Origin: Clostridiales bacterium
GTDB taxonomy: Bacteria; Bacillota; Clostridia; Oscillospirales; CAG-272
Direction: 5' to 3'
Assembly (NCBI GenBank): GCA_003150035.1
Contig: QALR01000018.1
Span: forward strand, 62,001 to 126,000
DNA length: 64,000 bases
A model generated the notes under the pieces. It was not told the origin of the DNA. It did not search any database and worked only from the letters and a program-made list of their open reading frames with translations. Of this stretch, positions 53,526 through 63,310 are shown piece by piece. The position numbers and the translations under genes are program-made. Every line of letters begins with the position of its first letter. Position 1 is the first letter of the stretch.

Positions 53526-53551
53526 CGTCAAGTATGCGGCAGATTTCCCTC

Positions 53552-54229
53552 TTACAGCCAGGAAACGGTTCCATATACCGCGAGAAAAGCGCCGAGCAGA
53601 CCGAGCGCTGCCGGTATGATATAGAACGAAACCTTACTCAAAATCTGTTCCAACCGCCGGACAGCCCTTGTCCCGCGCAGCTTGTTGTATCCAAAATAGA
53701 GCAAAATCAAGGGAAAAACATAGACAAAGGTATATAAAAGGATGAATCCCGCCACAAGCGGGAAGACAAGCTGATAGCTCGCCAATACCGCCAAAAATCC
53801 AAAGTACGGAAGCGCGCTTGTCAGCTCCACGCCGCAAAAGGCGACGCCCATGATAAACAGCGCCGGGGCAGAAAGCTTTGCAGGCGTCTTCGCAGTTTCC
53901 TCCTCCGCATTTCCCGAACGCCGCGCCGTCTTTATCGTCAGCAGAATGCCGAAGAAAAGGCAAAAAAGTCCCGCTAGAATCGCCGCGCCATATACATAAA
54001 CAGGATAAGCGGTACTTGCCGCGGCAAGAAGCCTCGAGACCCATGCCGCAACTCCGTAATAGATCGCAAGTCCCATCGCGGCATTGGCAAGCCCTATCCC
54101 AAGGATAAAAAACCAAACATGGCGCTTGTTTTTGACCATAGATTGCAGCAGCATCTGCTGGGCAATCGCAGAGGGATTGAGACTGTCAAAAAAGCTCGTC
54201 GTGATCGTCGTGCCCAAAAGAATCAACAT
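53552..54229 (-). CDS. GAP/LysE-like integral membrane protein
   Basis: A 225-residue protein with six membrane helices. D-S-L-N-P-S-A-I-A-Q-Q in the first loop resembles the GAP (Sap) and related small-exporter families, in which this loop is conserved; a charged cytoplasmic stretch (about residues 103-120) splits the protein into two three-helix halves. Its substrate is unknown, and a thiol- or cation-linked transporter is also possible. The gene has its own promoter and a leader with an attenuator-like hairpin, which suggests ligand- or stress-dependent control. Ribosome site gaggagg precedes the ATG. Confidence 0.6.
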   Translation of the reverse strand: MLILLGTTITTSFFDSLNPSAIAQQMLLQSMVKNKRHVWFFILGIGLANAAMGLAIYYGVAAWVSRLLAAASTAYPVYVYGAAILAGLFCLFFGILLTIKTARRSGNAEEETAKTPAKLSAPALFIMGVAFCGVELTSALPYFGFLAVLASYQLVFPLVAGFILLYTFVYVFPLILLYFGYNKLRGTRAVRRLEQILSKVSFYIIPAALGLLGAFLAVYGTVSWL

Positions 54230-54241
54230 AATATCCTCCTC

Positions 54242-54298
54242 AAAAAAATAAGCGCTAAAATCATACCGCTAAGACCTAAGGTATGACTTTAACGCTTT
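54242..54298 (-). terminator. Attenuator-like hairpin in the leader of the GAP-like gene
   Basis: On the minus strand, aagcgttaaagtcatacc pairs with ggtatgattttagcgctt (G-U pairs included) around a 12-nt loop and is followed by seven U, ending 12 nt before the start codon. An upstream ccccgtc / gacgggg-type hairpin (about 54301-54317) could be part of a sensing structure. No riboswitch family was recognised. Confidence 0.65.
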
Positions 54299-54338
54299 GC
54301 CCGTCCGGTGACGGGGATTTGTTTATTTTGTTTTATTT

Positions 54339-54367
54339 ATTTTATCACAAAAGGGAATGGTTGTCAA
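54339..54367 (-). promoter_or_regulatory. Sigma-A promoter of the GAP-like gene
   Basis: On the minus strand: TTGACA, 17-bp spacer, TAAAAT. It gives a leader of roughly 100 nt that includes the attenuator hairpin. Confidence 0.7.
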
Positions 54368-54429
54368 GTCCTCTCGCAGGGATTGCGCAAAAATATGCAT
54401 CTACGGGATTTCCGGCACAGTCGTTATCC

Positions 54430-55497
54430 TTACGCATCCAAAAGAACCTCATGGCCGGTTTTCGCAGACTCATAAATCGCATTCAGGATCTTCATCATCT
54501 CGACGCCGTCGCAGGCGGGACTGATGCAGGGAGTTCCGTTCCGGATACAATCTACATAATGATTGATTTCCTGACAGAACATATTGCCGAGGTTCATCGT
54601 CGTTTCCGCTTTCAGCGAAATATCCGTCATGTAACCGTCTAGCTCTCCGTAAAGCTCAAGCTCCGGATTGAGAGAAGCCCCCGCTTTCGTGCCGAAGAAC
54701 TGCATTTTCCCCTCGTCGTTTTTAATGTTCAGGCTGAAGCTCGCTTCCACGCTGAGAACGGAACCGTCCTCAAAACGAATAAGCGCCGTGGCAAGATCCT
54801 CAACGTCGCAGATATCCTCCCTGCCGGCACCGGACGAGCGATACTGCTTTTTCGAGCGGATATTCTTTCTGTCATAGAGCTTCTGGAATGTCGCGCCATA
54901 TACGGAAACGGCGCGCGGCCCACCCTTCAGATACCGGACAAAGTCGATCACATGTACGCCAAGGTCGATAAGAGGTCCGCCGCCGGAGCGGGACTTATCT
55001 CCGAACCAACCGCCCGGGTTCCCGTTGCGGCGCAGATATTCCACCTTGGAATAGTAAAGGTCGCCGAAAAAGCCGTCCTCATAAAGCTCGCGCAGGATTT
55101 TCATATCCGGTCCGAAGCGGCGCACAAATCCGATCATAAGAAGCTTGCCGTTTTTCTCGGCAGCGTCCTGCATCGCCTTTGCATCCTCCACCATGATGCA
55201 CATCGGCTTCTCGCAGAGAACGTGCTTACCGGCGTTCAACGCCGCAATGGTGCAGGGAGCGTGCCCGTTGTTCCAAGTACAAACGCTCACCGCGTCAAGC
55301 TCGGGCAGGGCAAGCATGTCATCCAGATTGGTATACAGCTTATCGATCTCATACTTTTCACCCATCATAGCCAGACGCTTTTCGTTGATATCACAAAATG
55401 CATACAGCTCAACATCCGGGTTCTTCCGATAAGCCTCGATATGCGACGCCGCGATGTTTCCGACGCCGATAATGCCGATTTTCAGTTTTTTTTCCAT
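54430..55497 (-). CDS. Gfo/Idh/MocA family oxidoreductase
   Basis: A 355-residue NAD(P)-dependent sugar or cyclitol dehydrogenase. The N-terminal Rossmann motif G-I-I-G-V-G-N-I-A near residues 7-15 and the conserved E-K-P-M lysine motif near residue 92 are clear, followed by the C-terminal substrate domain with G-G-G-P-L-I-D-L-G-V-H. It is the last gene of a minus-strand group with a TIM-barrel isomerase and mannonate dehydratase, so its substrate is probably a hexuronate or related sugar acid. The start at 55497 follows a ggaagg-like site; an upstream in-frame start would add seven residues. Confidence 0.88.
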   Translation of the reverse strand: MEKKLKIGIIGVGNIAASHIEAYRKNPDVELYAFCDINEKRLAMMGEKYEIDKLYTNLDDMLALPELDAVSVCTWNNGHAPCTIAALNAGKHVLCEKPMCIMVEDAKAMQDAAEKNGKLLMIGFVRRFGPDMKILRELYEDGFFGDLYYSKVEYLRRNGNPGGWFGDKSRSGGGPLIDLGVHVIDFVRYLKGGPRAVSVYGATFQKLYDRKNIRSKKQYRSSGAGREDICDVEDLATALIRFEDGSVLSVEASFSLNIKNDEGKMQFFGTKAGASLNPELELYGELDGYMTDISLKAETTMNLGNMFCQEINHYVDCIRNGTPCISPACDGVEMMKILNAIYESAKTGHEVLLDA

Positions 55498-55535
55498 ATA
55501 CAGCTCCTTCCGGCACACAAAATATGCGCCGAATC

Positions 55536-56393
55536 TTAATTTTCACGAATCACTTTTTTCAGATGCTCATAGGCGGTCTGAATGTCGCGTGCCGGATCGT
55601 CGCCGACCTCGCGCTCGATGGTCAGAAAGCCGCGATACCCGATATCGTCGAGCGCCGCGAGATACTTTGCAAAATCCACGCTGCCCGTGCCGAGCGGAAC
55701 CTCCTTGAAATACTTCACACCCTGCACTTCCTCTGGGATCGGATGAACGACCCGATAGATATATTCGGGATTGCCGTCCGCAAGCTTCACCCCGTCCTTC
55801 GCGTGGGTATGGACGATATAACGGCGCAGATTGTATACCGCCTGCACCGGGTCATCTCCTGTCACCATGACAAGATTTGCCGGGTCAAGGTTGACTGCAA
55901 CGCCGGTCGAGTCCAGCGAATCGAGAAACTCCGCAAGCACGGCGGACGGCTCCGGTCCCGTTTCTACCGCAAAATGCGAACCGATGCTGTCGGCATAACG
56001 GGCAAGCTCGTAGCATGCCTCCTGCATAATTTTATACCGGTCATGATTCTTATCCGCCGGCACAACGCCGATATGTGTCGTCACAATATTGGTCTCAAAG
56101 TCCTTCGCCATATCCATAATGCGCTTGGACTGCTCGATAAGCTCCGGATTGAGTGCCGGATCCCCAAACCCGCGGCCAAGATCGCCGCAAATAGCGGAAA
56201 ATACCATTCCGTGATCTTTCACGTACTGCAGAAGGTCTCGGCGCTGTTCCTTCCCAAAATTTTCGGGTCCGTGCGCGCCGCGCGTACAATACATTTGAAG
56301 TCCCTTGATGCCAATTGCTTCCGCCTTTTTCACCGCTTCCTTCGTGTCACAGCGAAAAGAATCTACAATCGCGCCGATGGGAAAATCATACAT
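55536..56393 (-). CDS. Sugar phosphate isomerase/epimerase (xylose-isomerase-like TIM barrel)
   Basis: A 285-residue TIM-barrel protein of the AP-endonuclease-2/xylose-isomerase-like family, with metal-ligand segments A-V-E-T-G-P-E, N-L-D-P-A-N-L and V-H-T-H-A-K-D-G typical of epimerases acting on sugars or inositols. The E-x-E-V-G-D motif near the C-terminus completes the metal site. The flanking genes (mannonate dehydratase upstream, Gfo/Idh oxidoreductase downstream, same strand) suggest a shared sugar-acid catabolic route. The exact substrate cannot be read from sequence. Confidence 0.85.
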   Translation of the reverse strand: MYDFPIGAIVDSFRCDTKEAVKKAEAIGIKGLQMYCTRGAHGPENFGKEQRRDLLQYVKDHGMVFSAICGDLGRGFGDPALNPELIEQSKRIMDMAKDFETNIVTTHIGVVPADKNHDRYKIMQEACYELARYADSIGSHFAVETGPEPSAVLAEFLDSLDSTGVAVNLDPANLVMVTGDDPVQAVYNLRRYIVHTHAKDGVKLADGNPEYIYRVVHPIPEEVQGVKYFKEVPLGTGSVDFAKYLAALDDIGYRGFLTIEREVGDDPARDIQTAYEHLKKVIREN

Positions 56394-56528
56394 AGGAAAA
56401 TTCCTCCTACTCTACACAAAATTCATGTTTATTGTAATAGACCTTGTCGAAAAAGTCAACAGCAGGTTCAAATTTTTTGAAATCCCCCTACATGGAAACA
56501 GCGGACAAAAAGCGTCCGCCTTTCCGCT

Positions 56529-57599
56529 TTATTTCCTATTGGATTTAACTATCGCTTCCCAAAGTCCGTTAAGATAGGTTGCGCCGAGTGCACGGTCATA
56601 AAGTCCGTAGCCGGGCATCGCGACCTCGTCCCAGATCATGCGTCCGTGGTCGGGGCGGATCGGCCCGTCAAAGCCGATATCGTAAAGCGCCTTCATAATT
56701 TCATACATATCAAAGGAGCCATCCGAGGAAAGATGCGCCGCCTCCTCAAAATCTGTCGGAGAATTGAATTTCAGGTTGCGCACATGCGCAAAATGAATGC
56801 GTCCTTTCAGCGAGCGGATCATATCCGGCAGGTCATTGTTCAGATTCGTCCCATAGGAGCCGGAGCAGAAGGTCACCCCGTTATGCGGGTCGTCCACCAT
56901 CTTCATCATACGCAGAATATTTTCCTTGTTGATGATGATACGCGGAAGCCCGAATACGCTCCACGCCGGGTCGTCCGGATGAATCGCCATTTTGATGTCA
57001 TACTGATTGCAGACAGGCATAATCGCTTCCAAGAAATACTTGAGGTTTGCAAACAGCTTTTCATTATCCACGTCCTTATAAAGGGTAAAAAGCTCCTTCA
57101 CCTTTGCCATGCGTTCCGGCTCCCAACCCGGCATAACCGTGCCGTTCATATCGCCGGAAATCGATGAGAACATCTCGTCCGGATTGAGTCTGTCCACTGC
57201 CTCTTGGGTATAGGCAAGGACGGTCGAACCGTCAGGACGCTTTCTGGCAAGCTCAGTGCGGGTCCAGTCGAACACCGGCATGAAGTTATAGCAGACCATG
57301 TGGATATCCGCACGGCCGAGACGCTCCAGCGTTGTGATATAATTTTCAATATGGCGGTCCCGCTCCGGCGTTCCCGCCTTAATGGCGTCGCTGACGTTGA
57401 CGCTCTCGATACCGTGTATAAGCAGCCCTGCCGCCTCCACTTCCTTTTTGAGCGCCGCAATTTTCTCCGCCTCCCATGCCTCACCGGGCACGGAATCATA
57501 CAGCGTCGTGATAACCCCGGTCACACCCGGAATCTGACGGATTTGCTTTAAGGTAACGGTATCAAAGCCGGTACCATACCATCTGAGTGTCATATTCAT
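56529..57599 (-). CDS. uxuA: Mannonate dehydratase
   Basis: A 356-residue metal-dependent enzyme converting D-mannonate to 2-keto-3-deoxygluconate in glucuronate breakdown. Evidence: the N-terminal M-T-L-R-W-Y-G segment, I-P-G-V-T-G-V-I-T-T-L near residue 24, H-P-D-D-P-A-W near 206 with metal-binding histidine, F-C-S-G-S-Y-G near 245 and R-P-D-H-G-R-M-I-W near 315. Length is slightly short of 360 but complete. An aggaggg ribosome site precedes the ATG. It leads the small sugar-acid cluster; no uxaC or uxuB homologue with clear identity is in the window, although the Gfo/Idh protein may fill an oxidoreductase role. Confidence 0.92.
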   Translation of the reverse strand: MNMTLRWYGTGFDTVTLKQIRQIPGVTGVITTLYDSVPGEAWEAEKIAALKKEVEAAGLLIHGIESVNVSDAIKAGTPERDRHIENYITTLERLGRADIHMVCYNFMPVFDWTRTELARKRPDGSTVLAYTQEAVDRLNPDEMFSSISGDMNGTVMPGWEPERMAKVKELFTLYKDVDNEKLFANLKYFLEAIMPVCNQYDIKMAIHPDDPAWSVFGLPRIIINKENILRMMKMVDDPHNGVTFCSGSYGTNLNNDLPDMIRSLKGRIHFAHVRNLKFNSPTDFEEAAHLSSDGSFDMYEIMKALYDIGFDGPIRPDHGRMIWDEVAMPGYGLYDRALGATYLNGLWEAIVKSNRK

Positions 57600-57647
57600 A
57601 AAAATTCCCCTCCTGCCGCTCGCAGCGGCGTATATTCTATTTTCAGA

Positions 57648-58040
57648 TTAAGGATTCTGAGAGATTCGCGCCTCCAGCGCTTCCACCTTTTCCTCCAGCT
57701 CACGGATCTGCTCGCGCTGGAGCATGAGTTCCGCCGCCATGTCGTAGTAGTTCATGGCGCCGTATTTTTCACAGCGCTTCTCATACTTTTCATAATTCAT
57801 CTTAACCGGAAGCGCAAAGTACAAAATTCCGCCGAGAATGAGGAAAAACGCACCCATCGGCGCAAAAATTACAGAAGGCATCACACCGGTTTCCGCGTCC
57901 CGCACATCGGCAATCCAAAGCCCTAGCGCGAGAATCAAAAATAGAATGCCAATGCAGCCAAAAACAATAAGAATCACTTTTTTTGCCGTACGCAGCTGTT
58001 TCTCTGCAATCTGCTCAAACAGCTCCTTTTTTGATTTCAT
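57648..58040 (-). CDS. Two-helix membrane protein with C-terminal coiled coil
   Basis: A 130-residue protein of unknown function. Two membrane helices (about residues 22-44 and 58-77) are followed by a cytoplasmic part ending in a short coiled coil (I-R-E-L-E-E-K-V-E-A-L-E-A-R near 112-126). It overlaps the hemW stop codon by 4 bp and is therefore cotranslated with it. No family was recognised. Confidence 0.6.
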   Translation of the reverse strand: MKSKKELFEQIAEKQLRTAKKVILIVFGCIGILFLILALGLWIADVRDAETGVMPSVIFAPMGAFFLILGGILYFALPVKMNYEKYEKRCEKYGAMNYYDMAAELMLQREQIRELEEKVEALEARISQNP

Positions 58041-59185
58041 GCCTCGTCCTCCTTAAAATCCAGAATTTCACTTAAAATATAATTAGAAATCAGCATTCCT
58101 TTTTTTGATAGGCGATAACCGGTTTTCGTCTTGAGTATGTATTTTTTCAGCAGGAACGGCTTCATTTTCTCCTGATACCGTGCTTCGAAATCATCGTCAA
58201 AGCGCGCTTCGTACGCGGCGGTATCGATTCCCCGCTTCAGCCGGAAGCCGAGCATCACATACTGTACGGCAATCTCCCTTTCCGTTGGGATATAGTTTTC
58301 CTCAAAAAGGGCGACGCTGTCCTCCGGCATGGCGATGAATCTTGTGATATCCTTGGCATAGGAAAACATCCTGCCGCCGAAAAAGGAGTGGGCACCCGGT
58401 CCGAAGCCAAGATATTCTTCACAATTCCAATATTTCAGATTATGCCGGCATTCCATGCCGAGCTTTGCAAAATTGCTGATTTCATATTGCATATAACCTG
58501 CGTCTTCCATCTTTTTTGCGGCGGAAAGGTACATCTCATACTGAACATCCTCCGAGGGAATGGCCGCCGTTATCTGCGGATCGCCGTCAAAGGGCGTGCC
58601 GGGTTCAAGCTTCAAGCCGTAAAACGAAATATGCTCCGGTGAGAGCGCCATGACATAATCAAGCGTCGCCGCAAGCGTTTCACGGGATTGCCCAGGCAGC
58701 GCATACATAACATCTACATTGATATTTTCAAAGCCCTCCAGACGCGCTAAAAGGAAAGAACTTTCAAATTCTTCTCTTGTATGAATACGAGACAGCATTT
58801 TCAGTTCCCGGTTGTCCGCGCTTTGCAGTCCCATGCTAAGCCTGCCAATACCCGCTTCCCGATAGGCGGAAAGCTTGCTCGTATCCAGTGTTCCGGGATT
58901 GACCTCGATGGTGATTTCCGCTTCGTTCGATACGGAAAAGGAGGAACGCACCGCCGTAAGGATCCGCCTGATATCTTCTCCCGAAAGCACAGAGGGCGTG
59001 CCGCCGCCGATATACACACTATCCACAAGATGACGGAAACCCATACTTCGAAAGCTTCTGATCTGGGCAATGAGCGCCTCGACATAAGCGCTCACGCGAT
59101 CCATATCCTCTATGGAATAAAAATCACAATAAGCACACTTCCGCATACAAAACGGTATGTGGATATAGATTCCGAGTTTGTCCAT
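58037..59185 (-). CDS. hemW: Radical SAM protein HemW (heme chaperone, coproporphyrinogen oxidase-like)
   Basis: A 382-residue radical SAM protein. The Fe-S motif C-M-R-K-C-A-Y-C (C13, C17, C20) directly follows Y-I-H-I-P-F, as in HemW/HemN-like proteins, and Y-I-G-G-G-T-P-S near residue 58 is conserved. HemW members handle heme insertion rather than coproporphyrinogen decarboxylation, and they commonly sit beside lepA, as here. It is 45 bp after lepA. Confidence 0.92.
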   Translation of the reverse strand: MDKLGIYIHIPFCMRKCAYCDFYSIEDMDRVSAYVEALIAQIRSFRSMGFRHLVDSVYIGGGTPSVLSGEDIRRILTAVRSSFSVSNEAEITIEVNPGTLDTSKLSAYREAGIGRLSMGLQSADNRELKMLSRIHTREEFESSFLLARLEGFENINVDVMYALPGQSRETLAATLDYVMALSPEHISFYGLKLEPGTPFDGDPQITAAIPSEDVQYEMYLSAAKKMEDAGYMQYEISNFAKLGMECRHNLKYWNCEEYLGFGPGAHSFFGGRMFSYAKDITRFIAMPEDSVALFEENYIPTEREIAVQYVMLGFRLKRGIDTAAYEARFDDDFEARYQEKMKPFLLKKYILKTKTGYRLSKKGMLISNYILSEILDFKEDEA

Positions 59186-59229
59186 AAAACCCCTTCTTTC
59201 GCGTCAAGGCAACGTATCCTGGCAAAGGA

Positions 59230-61038
59230 TTATTCATCATCCAGCTTAAGCACCGCCATAAATGTTTCGGGCGGCACCTCGACCGAGCCGAGCTTACGCA
59301 TTTTTTTCTTGCCCTCTTTTTGTTTTTCGAGCAGCTTCTTCTTTCTCGTTATGTCGCCTCCATAACACTTTGCGAGCACATCCTTGCGCATTGCCTTGAC
59401 GGTTTCGCGCGCGATAACGCGCCCGCCGATCGCCGCTTGGATCGGCACTTCAAAAAGCTGCCGCGGAATATTCTCTTTCAGCGCCTCCGCGATTTTTCTG
59501 CCGCGCGCATAAGCCTTGTCCGCATGGACGATGAACGATAGCGCGTCCACAAGTTCCATATTCAGCAGAATATCCAGCTTGACAAGCTTGCTCTCGCGGT
59601 AGCCGTCAAGCTCATAGTCCAAAGAAGCATATCCCTTGCTTCGGCTCTTGAGCGCGTCAAAAAAGTCGTAGACGATTTCATTCAGCGGCAGGGTGTAATG
59701 CAGCTCCACACGAGTTTTGTCAAGATATTTCATATCGATAAAAATCCCGCGGCGCTCCTTGCAAAGCTCCATGATGCCGCCCATATATTCCGTCGGTGTA
59801 AGGATACTTCCCTTTACAACCGGCTCTTCCGCCTGTGCAATTTCATCCGCCGAAGGATAATTGGCCGGATTATCGATATATTTCACATCGCCGTTTTTAT
59901 AGGTCACTTTATAAATTACGCTCGGCGCCGTTGTGACAAGATCCAGATTGAACTCCCGCTCAAGCCGCTCTGCTATGATTTCCATATGCAAAAGCCCGAG
60001 AAAGCCGCATCGGAAGCCGAACCCGAGCGCCGCGCTCGTTTCCGGCTCAAAGGTCAGCGCAGCATCGTTGAGACGCAGCTTTTCCAGTGCATCACGCAGA
60101 TCAGGGTACTTTGCGCCGTCCGCAGGATAAATCCCCGCGAACACCATCGGCAGCGCCTGCCTGAAGCCGGGGAACGGCTCGTCCGTCGGGCAGGCGGCAT
60201 CGGTCACGGTGTCGCCGACCCTTGTCTCCGCAACGCTTTTGATACTCGCGGTAATATAGCCGACCTCGCCTGCGGCAAGCTCCTGTGCCGGAACCAGCCC
60301 GAAAGCCGACATATATCCAACCTCGACAACATCGAACTGCGCTCCCGTGCTCATCATTTTAATTTTAGAACCGGCGCGCACGCTGCCATCCCGAAGTCTG
60401 ACATACACAACAACGCCCCGATAGGAATCGTAGTAGGAATCAAAAATGAGCGCTTTGAGCGGCGCCGAGATATCTCCGCTCGGTGCCGGAATATCCGTGA
60501 CGATTTTTTCCAACACATCGCCGATGTTCAGCCCCGTCTTGGCAGAAACAGCCGGACAATCCTCGGCGGGAATGCCGATGACCTCCTCGATCTCCCGTCT
60601 TACCCCCTCGACGTCAGCGCTTGGCAGATCAATTTTATTGATGACCGGAATGATTTCCAAATCGTTTTCTAAGGCAAGATAGGTGTTGGCAAGCGTCTGC
60701 GCCTCGATGCCCTGCGTCGCATCCACAACCAGGAGCGCACCTTCGCAGGCGCCAAGCGAGCGTGACACCTCATAATTAAAGTCCACATGCCCCGGCGTAT
60801 CGATGAGATTGAACTCATAGGTCTCGCCGTCCTTCGCCTCATAATTCAGCTTCACAGCCCGTGCCTTGATGGTGATCCCACGCTCTCTCTCGATATCCAT
60901 ATTGTCAAGGAGCTGCTGCTCCATCTCTCTGGAAGAAACGCTCTTTGTCGCCTCCAGAATACGGTCGGCAAGTGTGCTTTTGCCGTGATCGATATGGGCA
61001 ATGATTGAAAAATTACGGATTTTCTCCTGTCTTGTCAT
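59230..61038 (-). CDS. lepA: Elongation factor 4 (LepA)
   Basis: A 602-residue translational GTPase acting on the ribosome during initiation/elongation stress. The GTPase motifs A-H-I-D-H-G-K-S-T, D-T-P-G-H and N-K-I-D are visible, and the C-terminal LepA-specific domain ends in the basic tail K-L-L-E-K-Q-K-E-G-K-K-K-M. The start at 61038 (M-T-R-Q-E-K-I-R-N-F) has a ggaggga ribosome site; an in-frame upstream ATG at 61104 would add 22 residues. Upstream lies a terminator and then fusA2; downstream hemW. Confidence 0.96.
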   Translation of the reverse strand: MTRQEKIRNFSIIAHIDHGKSTLADRILEATKSVSSREMEQQLLDNMDIERERGITIKARAVKLNYEAKDGETYEFNLIDTPGHVDFNYEVSRSLGACEGALLVVDATQGIEAQTLANTYLALENDLEIIPVINKIDLPSADVEGVRREIEEVIGIPAEDCPAVSAKTGLNIGDVLEKIVTDIPAPSGDISAPLKALIFDSYYDSYRGVVVYVRLRDGSVRAGSKIKMMSTGAQFDVVEVGYMSAFGLVPAQELAAGEVGYITASIKSVAETRVGDTVTDAACPTDEPFPGFRQALPMVFAGIYPADGAKYPDLRDALEKLRLNDAALTFEPETSAALGFGFRCGFLGLLHMEIIAERLEREFNLDLVTTAPSVIYKVTYKNGDVKYIDNPANYPSADEIAQAEEPVVKGSILTPTEYMGGIMELCKERRGIFIDMKYLDKTRVELHYTLPLNEIVYDFFDALKSRSKGYASLDYELDGYRESKLVKLDILLNMELVDALSFIVHADKAYARGRKIAEALKENIPRQLFEVPIQAAIGGRVIARETVKAMRKDVLAKCYGGDITRKKKLLEKQKEGKKKMRKLGSVEVPPETFMAVLKLDDE

Positions 61039-61182
61039 ATTCCCTCCGGAAATATCAGGGCTATTCTGGCGAAACCCGACGGTTTCCTTTTTATTTTTTT
61101 CCATAGTGTTAGTTTATTATAGCATAGGCGGCGCCATTTTTCAAGACATTTTCACGCGAATCATAGCGGCCCCGTCCGGACG

Positions 61183-61211
61183 AAAAAAGCGCGGCAATCC
61201 CGCGCTTTTTT
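61183..61211 (-). terminator. Terminator between fusA2 and lepA
   Basis: aaaaaagcgcgg / ccgcgctttttt, a perfect 12-bp stem with a 5-nt loop and flanking A/T tracts, 24 bp after the fusA2 stop codon. Confidence 0.85.
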
Positions 61212-61234
61212 CTTATCCGTTTATATCTGCGGCG

Positions 61235-63310
61235 TCAGTTCTCCGCGTTTTTCTTTGCTTCCTCAATGATCTTCTGCGCATTCGCCGCCGGAACCTCCTC
61301 GTAATTTTCAAAATAGAAGGTATAGCGGCCGCGTCCCTGCGTGATCGCGCGAAGCTGAATGGCAAAATCCGTCATCTCGCCCATCGGAACCTCCGCCTCG
61401 ATCATCTGCTCACCTTTTTTCTGCGTCGGACTCATGCCGAGCACTCTTCCGCGCCGTTTGTTGATAGCGCCCATAATATCGCCGAGCATACCGCCGGGCG
61501 CCCAGACGCAGAGCTTTCCGACCGGCTCCAGCAGAACGGGCGATGCCTTCGGCAGCCCTTCCTTATACGCCAGAGACGCCGCTACCTTGAACGCCATCTC
61601 GGAAGAGTCCACCGGATGATAGGAGCCGTCGAACAGATCCGCCTTCAGATTCACCACGGGATATCCGGCGAGAACGCCCTTCTGCATCGCCTCGAGCAAG
61701 CCCTTTTCCACAGCGGGATAATAATTTTTCGGTACAGAGCCGCCGACGACGGACTGTGTAAATTCGAGTCCCGGCTCCGTGCCGGGCGAGAACGTGATTT
61801 TGACATGGCCGTACTGACCGTGTCCGCCGGACTGCTTTTTATGCTTGCCCTCGACCTCGACTCTTTTCTTGATGGTCTCCCGATACGCGATTTTCGGCGG
61901 GGACAGCTCTACAGAGGTCCCGAAGCGCGACTTCAGCCTCGATACCACGACATCGAGATGGATGTCTCCCTGCCCGGAGAGCAGGAGCTGCTTGGTTTCG
62001 GGATTGTTCTCGTATTTCAGGGTCAAATCCTCCTCAAGCAGCTTGGAAATGCCTTGGGAAATCTTATCCTCATCGCCCTTTGCCTTCGGCGAGACCGCCA
62101 TCTGATAGAAAGATTCGGGATACACGATTTTCTTAAATGCATGGGGCTCCTCCGCCGCGGAAAGCGTGTCGTTGGTATTGGTTGCCGTAAGCTTTGCTGT
62201 CATGCCGAGATCTCCCATAGAAAGCATCTGCACCTCCGTCTGCTTCTTACCACAGATCGTGTAGATATGGGAAAGGCGCTCGCTTTGTCCGTTTGTCAGA
62301 TTTTTCAGCGTCGCATCGCTGTAAAGCTCGCCGCTCATCACCTTGAAAAACGACATCTTCCCGACGAAGGGATCCGCGATGGTTTTGAACACAAAAATCG
62401 AAGCAGGGCCATGTTCCTTGAGAGGGATTTCCTTTTCCTCATCCCCATCGACAATGGTTTCCGCCTTATGATAAATCGGACTCGGCAGCGTGTCGACAAT
62501 CATATCCATCAGGAGATCGATGCCGCAAAGATTGGCCGCGGATCCGCAAATGACCGGCGCGATATCGCCGCTTAGAATGCCCCCGTGAAGCGCCGTCACA
62601 ACCTCCTCACGGGATAGCTCGTCGCCGTTGAAATATTTTTCCATCAGCTCCTCGCTTGTTGAAGCGACCGCCTCATAAAGCATATTCCGGCAGGCTTCGA
62701 TCCGCTCCTCATTTCCGGCGGGAACAGTGATTTCTTTCCCCGCGTTGTTTTTTCCGAAACCGACCGCTTTCATTTCAATCAGATCGAGAAGCCCGACGAT
62801 GCTGTCCCCCTCCATCAGGGGAATGATGACGGGACAAACCGACTGCCCGAACATCTCGTGCATCTGCCCGAAAACACGTTTGAAGCGCGCCTCCGGGTCG
62901 TCGCATTTATTGATAAAGAACGCGCGCGGCATCTTAGCGTCACACACCATATCCCATGCAAGCTCCGTGCCGACCTCGACGCCCGCTTTGCCGTCTACCA
63001 CAATCAGCGCGCTTTCTGCGACGCGCATTCCCTGGACGACCTCGCCGATAAAATCGAGATACCCGGGCGTATCGATGATATTGATTTTCGCACCCTTATA
63101 TGTGATCGGCGCAATCGCCGCCGAGAGAGAAAAGCCGCGCTTGATCTCTTCTTGATCATAATCGCATACCGTGTTTCCCTCGGATGGCTTGCCGAGTCTG
63201 TCCGTTCCCTTTGTCAAATAGAGCATGGCCTCTGCCAGTGAGGTTTTGCCGCTCGCTCCATGACCGAGCAGGCAGACGTTCCGGATATCTCGCGAATGAA
63301 TTTTTTCCAT
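61235..63310 (-). CDS. EF-G-like translational GTPase (EF-G paralogue)
   Basis: A 691-residue protein with the five-domain EF-G layout. The GTPase motifs are G-H-G-A-S-G-K-T-S (residues 16-24), D-T-P-G-Y in place of the usual D-T-P-G-H, and N-K-C-D. These substitutions, the altered P-loop and the lack of rpsL/rpsG/tuf neighbours indicate a secondary EF-G paralogue rather than the main translocase. Its role in this clade is not settled. It is separated from lepA by a terminator. Confidence 0.85.
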   Translation of the reverse strand: MEKIHSRDIRNVCLLGHGASGKTSLAEAMLYLTKGTDRLGKPSEGNTVCDYDQEEIKRGFSLSAAIAPITYKGAKINIIDTPGYLDFIGEVVQGMRVAESALIVVDGKAGVEVGTELAWDMVCDAKMPRAFFINKCDDPEARFKRVFGQMHEMFGQSVCPVIIPLMEGDSIVGLLDLIEMKAVGFGKNNAGKEITVPAGNEERIEACRNMLYEAVASTSEELMEKYFNGDELSREEVVTALHGGILSGDIAPVICGSAANLCGIDLLMDMIVDTLPSPIYHKAETIVDGDEEKEIPLKEHGPASIFVFKTIADPFVGKMSFFKVMSGELYSDATLKNLTNGQSERLSHIYTICGKKQTEVQMLSMGDLGMTAKLTATNTNDTLSAAEEPHAFKKIVYPESFYQMAVSPKAKGDEDKISQGISKLLEEDLTLKYENNPETKQLLLSGQGDIHLDVVVSRLKSRFGTSVELSPPKIAYRETIKKRVEVEGKHKKQSGGHGQYGHVKITFSPGTEPGLEFTQSVVGGSVPKNYYPAVEKGLLEAMQKGVLAGYPVVNLKADLFDGSYHPVDSSEMAFKVAASLAYKEGLPKASPVLLEPVGKLCVWAPGGMLGDIMGAINKRRGRVLGMSPTQKKGEQMIEAEVPMGEMTDFAIQLRAITQGRGRYTFYFENYEEVPAANAQKIIEEAKKNAEN

